In this document: in pieces, positions 7,409-13,651 of the stretch
Numbering within the stretch: position 1 is the stretch's first letter
How the letters are laid out: each line of letters begins with the position of its first letter
NCBI GenBank assembly: GCA_964443145.1
Contig: CAYUBS010000036.1
Coordinates: 1 to 23,276 of the forward strand
DNA from: JAHEFT01 sp964443145
GTDB lineage: Bacteria; Pseudomonadota; Gammaproteobacteria; Xanthomonadales; SZUA-36
Direction: 5' to 3'
DNA length: 23,276 nt
Made by a program: the position numbers and the translations under genes
Notes under the pieces: generated by a model
What the model was told of the DNA's origin: nothing
Database searches by the model: none
Seen by the model: the letters and a program-made list of their open reading frames with translations, nothing else

Positions 7409-8683
7409 TCATTCACTTAGAGTAGGAACCAGTGCATACCAGGAGACGGTGTCAACTTCGTCAACAACCTCGTCAACCACGGAACCAAAGATCGTTTTGG
7501 GAGAACCGTCGAAATGGAGGGCGAGTTCCTGAATTACCTGAAGGATAATCTGGTGAACAGCCTTTTCCTTGTCGTGATTTGTGATAATCGGCACGTCACA
7601 GCGATCAGCTTCCGACAACAAGAACGACTGGAGACTCCAGACAGAGTCAAATTTATTCAGGTATCGCTTGGCGCGGCGTTGCGGAACCTCAGCCCCACGG
7701 CCACGCAGGCGTGATTTCAGTTCCTTTATCTTCAGAACTGCCAGTGTCACGTGAACGGTGATCGCGTCAGTATCTGCTGGCATTCGGGCCATCAATTCGG
7801 GGTGGGCATGCACCCCCTCAAGAATCATCGGCACACTTTCTTCCATCGCACGTTGCAACACAGCCTCACAGGGGACCGCCAGCAGCTCAGCCTGGCTGCG
7901 GTAACCCTCGGCAACCAGCTGCTCCGGAGTTCGACCCTCAGCATCCTGGCTTGGCAGCGCCTTCCAGGCGTTAAAGGAAGACCTGTGCAGCACGGGAAGC
8001 AAGCGCTCGGGCATCATCATGCGCATTACCTCCCGCAACATATCGGTAGACTGGATACGTACAATATCCAAAAAATGGGCGACTTCGGTAGCAATGGTGC
8101 TCTTGCCAGTGCCAACAGTTCCGCAGATAAGCAGCAGCAAAGGCCGCGCGCTGCGTTGAAATCCCGACCAGACAAGGTATCGCTTAGCGGCCTTTTTCGA
8201 CACCTCTTGTGCAATGCACAGATAAGTCAGATAACCCAGCTGGCAGGTCGACACCGAGCTCACCCCCGCCAGCAACAGCTGGTCATAGATCAGGGCCGTT
8301 GTCTGCTCGGCTTTCTCAGTTTTCATTCCACTGGCTTGCAGGTAGCGTTCGTGCTTGCCACGGGAAAAAGCACTCATGGTGCCACTCAGGCTGTTGACCT
8401 GAATGCGGGCCGGGGCCACCAATGGCAGGCGATAAGGTTCCAGCGCACCCAGATGGCCATGGTCTTCCAGCAGACCAAACACGGACTGTCGGATCTGATC
8501 TGTGGTGACCTCATCATGCTTGGCCAGGCTGTCGCGTACTCGCGTAGCGAGGTCCAGAGCCTCCTCGAATGACAGGCCCGCATCCAGCAAGCTCCGTGTC
8601 AGAATTCCGCGAAGGAATGGAACAAGGGTGCCTTCACTTTCATTGATTACGACTGTTTTCAAATTCTCATGTATCCCATACAC
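7409..8683 (-). CDS. 2-phosphoglycerate kinase-like P-loop protein with two ATP-cone-like domains
   Basis: A 424-aa protein related to archaeal 2-phosphoglycerate kinase, which makes 2,3-bisphosphoglycerate for cyclic 2,3-DPG synthesis; plant LPA1-type proteins share the fold. Residues about 8-85 (starting VVINESEGTLVPFLRGILTR) look like an ATP-cone nucleotide-sensing domain. Residues about 94-172 (starting VNSLSGTMSAFSRGK and ending KRYLVW) look like a second one. The kinase domain follows with Walker A GTVGTGKST at 188-196, then the QSTDMLREVMR segment and LEGVHAHP typical of the family. The first codon is GTG at 8683 with no clear ribosome binding site; a TTG at 8662 giving MKTVVINE is a credible alternative. 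It lies directly upstream of apgM, which handles the same substrate. The product in this organism is unknown. Confidence 0.8.
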   Translation of the reverse strand: MYGIHENLKTVVINESEGTLVPFLRGILTRSLLDAGLSFEEALDLATRVRDSLAKHDEVTTDQIRQSVFGLLEDHGHLGALEPYRLPLVAPARIQVNSLSGTMSAFSRGKHERYLQASGMKTEKAEQTTALIYDQLLLAGVSSVSTCQLGYLTYLCIAQEVSKKAAKRYLVWSGFQRSARPLLLLICGTVGTGKSTIATEVAHFLDIVRIQSTDMLREVMRMMMPERLLPVLHRSSFNAWKALPSQDAEGRTPEQLVAEGYRSQAELLAVPCEAVLQRAMEESVPMILEGVHAHPELMARMPADTDAITVHVTLAVLKIKELKSRLRGRGAEVPQRRAKRYLNKFDSVWSLQSFLLSEADRCDVPIITNHDKEKAVHQIILQVIQELALHFDGSPKTIFGSVVDEVVDEVDTVSWYALVPTLSE

Positions 8684-8787
8684 CTAAACTGCAGGGCGCA
8701 TGGCTACTTCCTTGACCTGTGTCACGGAATTATCCTTGTATTACCCCGAATGAAGCAAGCTTGATGGTGAGAAGCCTGTTTTTGAGC

Positions 8788-8820
8788 GCGACTGTGCTAT
8801 CTTCCAAAGTCGCAGTTTTT
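8788..8820 (+). promoter_or_regulatory. Hairpin with T-run in the polyphosphate phosphotransferase leader
   Basis: GCGACT at 8788-8793 is the exact complement of AGTCGC at 8808-8813, with a 14-base loop. AGTTTTT at 8814-8820 follows. It sits 34 bases before the preferred ATG at 8854 and could be a weak leader terminator or a chance hairpin. A 10-base direct repeat GTTTTTGAGC (8778-8787 and 8815-8824) flanks it. No leader peptide of biased composition was seen. Confidence 0.3.
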
Positions 8821-8853
8821 GAGCCGGATAATTCAACGGAGAGCACCAAACAT

Positions 8854-10377
8854 ATGTTCCAGACAGCCGAATTGGGGCAAAAGCTAAGTAAACGTGATTT
8901 CAAACAGGCGGAACTGCCGCTATGGGAAAGCCTGCTGAACCTGCAGCAAAGATTACGCGCTGAAGGCGATTTCCCGGTGCTGGTGGATTTCGCCGGGGTC
9001 CGTGGTGCCGGTAAGGGAACCTCGGTCAATATGCTCAATAAGTGGATGGATGCGCGCTGGATCGTAACCCACGCTTACGACACACCCTCCGACGAGGAGC
9101 ACGAGCGGCCTACCTTCTGGCGCTTCTGGCGGTTTATGCCGCCAAAAGGACAGATTGGAATACACATGAGTGGTCGCTACTCACGTCCGCTGCTTGATTA
9201 TGTCTACGGCAGAATTTCCCCGGTCGATTTCAATCATGAACTGGACCGAATCAACAGCTTTGAAAAAGCCCAGGCTGATGATGGCGCCATGGTGCTCAAA
9301 TTCTGGATGCACATCAGCCGTGATGTGCAGAAAGCCCGTCTTGAATCACTGGAAAACGATCCACTGCGAAGCTGGCGCATGCACCCCGATGACTGGAAGC
9401 ACTGGGAAATGTACGACAAGTTCATCGAGGCGGCTGAACGGATTATCTCCTATACCAACACCGGCCACGCGCCGTGGGAAATCATCGAGGGAGAAGACTT
9501 CAATTACCGCAGCCTGCGGGTTGGCGAGATTTTCCACCAGTCACTGGAACGCCACTTGATGACCCAGCAAATCCGCAAAAAGTACCTGACGGAGATGCGC
9601 GAAGAGGTTCATGCACAAACAGATGAGACAGCCGCTGCCAACGGCGCTTCCAGCCCGCCGATCACGATCATGGACGGGCTCGACCTGACCCTCTCGATCG
9701 GCCGCAAGGAATACAAGGAGAAGTTGGCGTACTACAAGGCAAAGCTGGCCCACCTGCACCAGAAAGCCGTGCAGAAGAAAATCTCGACCACGCTGGTTTT
9801 TGAGGGTCCGGATGCCTCCGGCAAGGGAGGTGCCATCCGGAAAATCACCACGGCTCTGGACGCGCGTTATTACAAGGTATATGGGTTTGCAGCACCGACC
9901 GACATCGAGAACGCCCACCACTACCTGTGGCGCTTCTGGAACTGCGTACCACGGTCCGGAAGGATGACCATTTTTGACCGCAGCTGGTACGGAAGGTTGC
10001 TGGTCGAACGCATTGAGCGGTTCGCAGGCGAGGACGAATGGCGCCGCGCGTTTTCGGAGATCAATGATTTCGAAGACCAGCTGATGGAGCACGGCATCAT
10101 TCTGGCGAAATTCTGGATGCACGTCAGTAAAGAAGAGCAACTCAATCGATTTAAGGCTCGTGAAGAAACCCCGCACAAGCGCTGGAAACTGTGTGATGAA
10201 GACTGGCGGAACCGCGAGAAATGGGATGAGTACTCACTGGCTGCACACGAGATGATCCAGCAGACATCGGTGCGTAATTCGCCCTGGATCCTGGTCGAAA
10301 ATGAAAACAAACTATTCGGCCGGATCAAAGTGCTCAAATCCGTCTGCAAAGCCCTGGAAAATGCCGTAGGAGATTGA
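8854..10377 (+). CDS. pap: Polyphosphate:AMP phosphotransferase, class II PPK2 with two fused domains
   Basis: Pap phosphorylates AMP to ADP with inorganic polyphosphate. From the ATG at 8854 (GGAGAG about ten bases upstream) the protein is 507 aa and contains two PPK2 domains. The first has Walker A GVRGAGKGT at about 48-56, but where PPK2 normally has FDRSWY it reads IHMSGRYSR. The second has GPDASGKGG at about 318-326 and an intact FDRSWYGRLLVER lid/Walker B region at about 374-386, so it is probably the catalytic half. This arrangement is usual for class II PPK2. The frame stays open upstream to 8719, but the extra 45 residues look non-coding. It is divergent from the 2PGK-like gene and 16 bases ahead of the next gene, so a two-gene transcript is likely. 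Confidence 0.93.
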   Translation: MFQTAELGQKLSKRDFKQAELPLWESLLNLQQRLRAEGDFPVLVDFAGVRGAGKGTSVNMLNKWMDARWIVTHAYDTPSDEEHERPTFWRFWRFMPPKGQIGIHMSGRYSRPLLDYVYGRISPVDFNHELDRINSFEKAQADDGAMVLKFWMHISRDVQKARLESLENDPLRSWRMHPDDWKHWEMYDKFIEAAERIISYTNTGHAPWEIIEGEDFNYRSLRVGEIFHQSLERHLMTQQIRKKYLTEMREEVHAQTDETAAANGASSPPITIMDGLDLTLSIGRKEYKEKLAYYKAKLAHLHQKAVQKKISTTLVFEGPDASGKGGAIRKITTALDARYYKVYGFAAPTDIENAHHYLWRFWNCVPRSGRMTIFDRSWYGRLLVERIERFAGEDEWRRAFSEINDFEDQLMEHGIILAKFWMHVSKEEQLNRFKAREETPHKRWKLCDEDWRNREKWDEYSLAAHEMIQQTSVRNSPWILVENENKLFGRIKVLKSVCKALENAVGD

Positions 10378-10393
10378 AGAGAGAGAACTCGTT

Positions 10394-11239
10394 TTGAGCA
10401 AGACAAGGCTTTCAGGCTACGCGCACTTTCAAAACTACCCGGATGCGGCAGGACGCTATCCGTTGATTGGGCCGGGCGACCCCCCTCCCTTTCTCACCTA
10501 CAACGACCATGGGAAGTCGCCGGTGTTACTGGTCTGTGATCACGCCAGCCCTTTTTTTCCGGCCGCCATGAACCAACTGGGACTGGCCGACTGGGTACTG
10601 GATGAACACGTTGCGTGTGACATCGGGGCCGACAAACTGGCCCGTTTCCTGGCTGACCAACTCGATGCTCAGGCCGTACTGGCCGGCTTTTCCCGCCTGA
10701 TCGTAGATCCCAACCGTCCACTCTCCAATCATTCGGCATTTCCGGATGTGAGCGACGGCATAGCCATTCCCGGGAACATCGATCTGGACGACGCGCAAAA
10801 AGCGCTACGAGTGCAGTCATTTTTCAAACCCTACCACGACAAAATCAGCGAGAGGCTCCAGTGGTTCACTGACCAGGGTATTGTGCCTGCGCTGATATCA
10901 GTTCATACCTGCTCGCCGGTTTTTGACCGTTTCATACGGCCCTGGCACATCGGAGTCATGTGGGACAAGGATCCTCGTATCCCACTGCCACTGATGGAAG
11001 AATTCAGAACAATGGAAGGAATCTGCATCGGCGACAACGAACCCTACTCGGGGCGCCATCCGAACGATTTCACGATCGATTACCATGCCGAACCAGCCGG
11101 CCTGCCCCACGTTGGCTTCGAGGTGAGACAGGACCTGGTTAATACCGAGGAAGGTGCACGCAAATGGGCCGGCATACTGGCCGAAGGCCTGCGCGGCATA
11201 CTGGCCAATGAAGGCTTGTACTGCGTACTTGACTTGTAG
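10394..11239 (+). CDS. N-formylglutamate amidohydrolase family protein
   Basis: A 281-aa member of the zinc-dependent N-formylglutamate amidohydrolase family (HutG-type in histidine degradation, though many members act on other N-acyl substrates). LLVCDHASPFFP has the metal-site Asp49-His50. The central SRLIVDPNRP, the ISVHTCSP segment with a second metal His, and GFEVRQDLV with the general-base Glu are all typical. The start is a TTG at 10394 with a GAGAGAG stretch upstream; no closer ATG keeps the conserved N-terminus. It follows pap closely and is not near other hut genes, so a role in histidine breakdown is not supported by context. Confidence 0.87.
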   Translation: MSKTRLSGYAHFQNYPDAAGRYPLIGPGDPPPFLTYNDHGKSPVLLVCDHASPFFPAAMNQLGLADWVLDEHVACDIGADKLARFLADQLDAQAVLAGFSRLIVDPNRPLSNHSAFPDVSDGIAIPGNIDLDDAQKALRVQSFFKPYHDKISERLQWFTDQGIVPALISVHTCSPVFDRFIRPWHIGVMWDKDPRIPLPLMEEFRTMEGICIGDNEPYSGRHPNDFTIDYHAEPAGLPHVGFEVRQDLVNTEEGARKWAGILAEGLRGILANEGLYCVLDL

Positions 11240-11259
11240 CCAACCTTTTTAGGTATAGG

Positions 11260-11271
11260 TAAGATATCTTA
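11260..11271. promoter_or_regulatory. Perfect 12-bp palindrome upstream of the umpA operon
   Basis: TAAGATATCTTA is self-complementary, with an outer G/C pair on each side after one mismatch. It lies 52 bases before the umpA start, in the 83-base gap after the amidohydrolase gene. A tandem AGGTA(T)AGGTA precedes it. It could be an operator for a dimeric regulator. It does not look like a terminator because no T-run follows. Confidence 0.35.
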
Positions 11272-11322
11272 TCCTGCGTCATTAAATCGAATCCATATTC
11301 AAACGGGGAAAAAAGGCGGAAA

Positions 11323-12057
11323 GTGAAGGCTCTGTCAATACAGTTCTTGAAGTCACTGGGACAAAGCTTCAAGGATCTGCTGCCTATCATCCTGGTGGTC
11401 GGTTTCTTCGAATTACTCATTCTGAAACAAGGTGTTCCACACTTCGGCCAGATCGTAGTCGGCAGCCTGATGGTGCTGGCCGGCCTGAGTCTGTTTGTGC
11501 AAGGGCTGCAAATGGCCCTGTTTCCGCTCGGCGAAGACATGGCCTACAGCTTCGTCAAGAAAGGAAATCTTTCGATGCTGCTGCTATTCGCCTTCACCCT
11601 CGGGTTTGGCACCACCGTGGCAGAACCGGCCCTGATAGCCATTGCAGACGAAGCAGCAGCCATTGCGGCGACGGGCGGGGTCATCGCGGATAGTGACGCG
11701 GCCCGTGAAAGTTACGCCACCGGCCTCAGACTGGTCGTGGCACTGGCGGTCGGATTCGCCCTGCTGATCGGTGTGATCCGAATCCTGAAAGGCTGGCCTG
11801 TCCAGTACCTGATCATTGGAGGCTACGTCGGTGTGGTACTGATGACGGCCATCGCTCCGAAAGAAATAATCGGCATCGCATACGACTCCGGCGGCGTGAC
11901 GACTTCTACAGTTACCGTGCCACTGGTCGCGGCGCTGGGCATAGGACTGGCCAAGAGTATCCAGGGAAGGGATCCCCTGATTGACGGCTTCGGCCTGATC
12001 GCGTTCGCATCGCTGACCCCGATGATTTTTGTGATGGTCTACGGCATGTTCTTCTAA
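11323..12057 (+). CDS. umpA: DUF1538 membrane protein, UmpA-like antiporter subunit
   Basis: A 244-aa very hydrophobic protein of the DUF1538 family with several predicted membrane helices, the first at about 18-34. Two family signatures are visible: GTTVAEPAL at 96-104 and YDSGGVTTSTVTVP at 187-200. A DUF1538 pair from Halomonas, UmpAB, has been described as a two-component Na+(Li+, K+)/H+ antiporter in which both genes are needed (recalled, not checked). The start is GTG with AAGGCGG just upstream. The second DUF1538 gene follows after 11 bases, so the two are probably translated together as subunits of one inner-membrane complex. The ion specificity here is inference. Confidence 0.86.
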   Translation: MKALSIQFLKSLGQSFKDLLPIILVVGFFELLILKQGVPHFGQIVVGSLMVLAGLSLFVQGLQMALFPLGEDMAYSFVKKGNLSMLLLFAFTLGFGTTVAEPALIAIADEAAAIAATGGVIADSDAARESYATGLRLVVALAVGFALLIGVIRILKGWPVQYLIIGGYVGVVLMTAIAPKEIIGIAYDSGGVTTSTVTVPLVAALGIGLAKSIQGRDPLIDGFGLIAFASLTPMIFVMVYGMFF

Positions 12058-12068
12058 CGGGTAAATTG

Positions 12069-12869
12069 ATGGAAGCACTTCTACATTTTGGTGGAACCAT
12101 TCTCGGCTTGCTGCGGGACGTGCTGCCGATCGCCACGATCCTTATCGGGTTCCAGTTGCTGGTGTTGCGTCGCCCTATCCACAATCCGGCGCGGGTTTTC
12201 GTTGGTCTGCTATTTGTCCTGATCGGGCTTGCACTGTTTCTGGAAGGCCTCGAACTTGCGCTGTTCCCGCTGGGCCGCCTGCTGGCAGAACAACTGACCG
12301 CCCCCTCCTTCATAGTTGGCGAGGGAAGCGAGGTCATCATGGAGTTTGTCTGGTCAGACTACATGTGGGTCTACATATTTGCCGCGGCCATTGGATTTGC
12401 AACCACCGTTGCCGAGCCGGCCCTGATTGCCGTTGCCATCAAGGCCAACCAGGTTTCCGGCGGAACGATAACAGTAAACGGACTGCGGTTTTCTGTAGCC
12501 GTTGGCGTCGCATTCGGTGTCGCCCTGGGCACCTTCAGAATCGTCACCGGCACGCCGCTTCACTGGTACATCATTACCGGTTATGTAATCGTTATTTTCC
12601 AGACACTGGTCGCTCCGCGGGCCATCATTCCACTGGCCTATGATTCGGGAGGAGTGACGACCTCGACGGTAACAGTGCCGCTGGTCGCGGCCCTTGGCCT
12701 TGGTCTTGCTGAGACCATTCCCGGCCGCAGCGCCCTGCTGGATGGCTTCGGCCTGATCGCATTTGCCAGCCTGTTCCCGATAATTTCGGTGATGGCGTAC
12801 GCCCAAATCAGTGAGTTTCGCACCAAAAGGGTGCGTGACTTGAATTCTAACCATGAAGATTCAACGTAG
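12069..12869 (+). CDS. umpB: DUF1538 membrane protein, UmpB-like antiporter subunit
   Basis: A 266-aa hydrophobic protein and clear paralogue of the preceding gene. It carries TTVAEPAL at about 112-119 and the identical YDSGGVTTSTVTVP at about 191-204; the 25-residue block around that motif differs from UmpA at only one position. It is about 20 residues longer, mainly by an insert around 75-100 (GEGSEVIMEF region) before the first motif. The ATG at 12069 is preferred over the TTG one codon upstream. It forms the presumed second half of the antiporter, with the PII-like gene 24 bases downstream. The pair probably arose by duplication, since motif order and helix pattern match. Confidence 0.86.
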   Translation: MEALLHFGGTILGLLRDVLPIATILIGFQLLVLRRPIHNPARVFVGLLFVLIGLALFLEGLELALFPLGRLLAEQLTAPSFIVGEGSEVIMEFVWSDYMWVYIFAAAIGFATTVAEPALIAVAIKANQVSGGTITVNGLRFSVAVGVAFGVALGTFRIVTGTPLHWYIITGYVIVIFQTLVAPRAIIPLAYDSGGVTTSTVTVPLVAALGLGLAETIPGRSALLDGFGLIAFASLFPIISVMAYAQISEFRTKRVRDLNSNHEDST

Positions 12870-12893
12870 AGAAACCATAAAGAGGATGTCCCC

Positions 12894-13244
12894 ATGCATT
12901 TCAAGTTGATAGTCGTGATGGTTGAGGATCATCACACAAGTGAGATTCTGGCTGCTGCACGCGAGGAAGGAGCCACCGGCGCCACAGTGCTCAACCAGGC
13001 GCGAGGTGAAGGCCTTAGCCCCACCAAGACATTCCTCGGGCTTAGTGTCGGTAATCAGATGGACGTGATCATGATGCTGGTCGAGGAGCACCTCAGCCGG
13101 CACGTCCTGGAAAAGATTGCAGAAGTCGGCAAATTCGACGAGACTTCCGGCACAGGAATTGCCTTCCAGGTAGACGTGGAAGATGCGATCGGCGTCAGGC
13201 ACCAGATCAGCGTGCTGACCGAAACCGTGGAGGACAGAATATGA
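12894..13244 (+). CDS. PII-like signalling protein associated with DUF1538 transporters
   Basis: A 116-aa protein with the PII/GlnB ferredoxin-like fold pattern: an N-terminal MHFKLIVVMV strand, a short T-loop region (ARGEGLSPTKTFLG, about 36-49) and a C-terminal GTGIAFQVDVEDAIGVRHQ resembling the GlnB 'GDGKIFVFDVE' B-loop and strand. The T-loop has no Tyr at the uridylylation position, and the B-loop Lys that contacts nucleotide phosphate in GlnB is replaced by Ile, so it is not a standard GlnB/GlnK. It has a good ribosome binding site (AGAGGA). Its stop overlaps the CBS gene start in ATGA. Trimeric PII proteins often gate membrane transporters, so control of UmpAB is the natural hypothesis. 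Confidence 0.82.
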   Translation: MHFKLIVVMVEDHHTSEILAAAREEGATGATVLNQARGEGLSPTKTFLGLSVGNQMDVIMMLVEEHLSRHVLEKIAEVGKFDETSGTGIAFQVDVEDAIGVRHQISVLTETVEDRI

Positions 13245-13651
13245 AAGCACTGAAACCTATTGTGCGGGTAAGGGCCGTCATGAAAGGTGAGGTCGATGTC
13301 GTTGACGGCATGACGACAGTCCATGCGGCGCTAAATGGGATGAAGTTCCCAGAGACACGGACCCTCATCGTGGACAAGCGCCACGACGATGACGAGTACG
13401 GTGTGGTGATGTTTCGAGACATTGCCAAGCGCGTGCTGGCGCCGGATCTGTCGCCTGACCGTGTCAACATGTATGAAATCATGTCCAAGCCGGTAATGTC
13501 GGTCGATCCACAAATGGACGTGCGCTACTGCGTCAAACTGTTCGACCGGTTTGGACTGTCCCGTGCCCCGGTGATCGAGAACGGGAAAATCATCGGGCTC
13601 ATCAGTTATACAGATATTGTGCTGAAAAGCGTGTCAATGCAGGAAGAATAA
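13241..13651 (+). CDS. Tandem CBS-domain protein
   Basis: A 136-aa protein made almost entirely of two CBS motifs (a Bateman module): the first about residues 8-70, beginning VRAVMKGEVDVVDG, and the second about 76-132, beginning YEIMSKPVMSVDPQMDVRYC and ending GLISYTDIVLKS. Such modules bind AMP, ADP, ATP or S-adenosylmethionine and regulate enzymes or transporters. It overlaps the PII-like gene by four bases (ATGA) and is followed immediately by glgP, whose ATG abuts its TAA, so it is translationally coupled on both sides. GGAGG lies seven bases before its start. The ligand is unknown. Confidence 0.88.
   Translation: MKALKPIVRVRAVMKGEVDVVDGMTTVHAALNGMKFPETRTLIVDKRHDDDEYGVVMFRDIAKRVLAPDLSPDRVNMYEIMSKPVMSVDPQMDVRYCVKLFDRFGLSRAPVIENGKIIGLISYTDIVLKSVSMQEE

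Noticed and set aside
7751..8572. A 273-codon plus-strand open frame
   Set aside because: It lies antisense to the 2PGK-like kinase, which has clear motifs, and the translation shows no recognisable domain.
8719..8853. A 45-residue N-terminal extension of polyphosphate:AMP phosphotransferase
   Set aside because: The frame is open by chance; the ATG at 8854 has a good ribosome binding site and matches the family N-terminus, and a hairpin with T-run lies in the extension.
9541..10176. A 211-codon minus-strand open frame
   Set aside because: It is antisense to the second PPK2 domain of pap and has no domain or ribosome binding site; a shadow frame.
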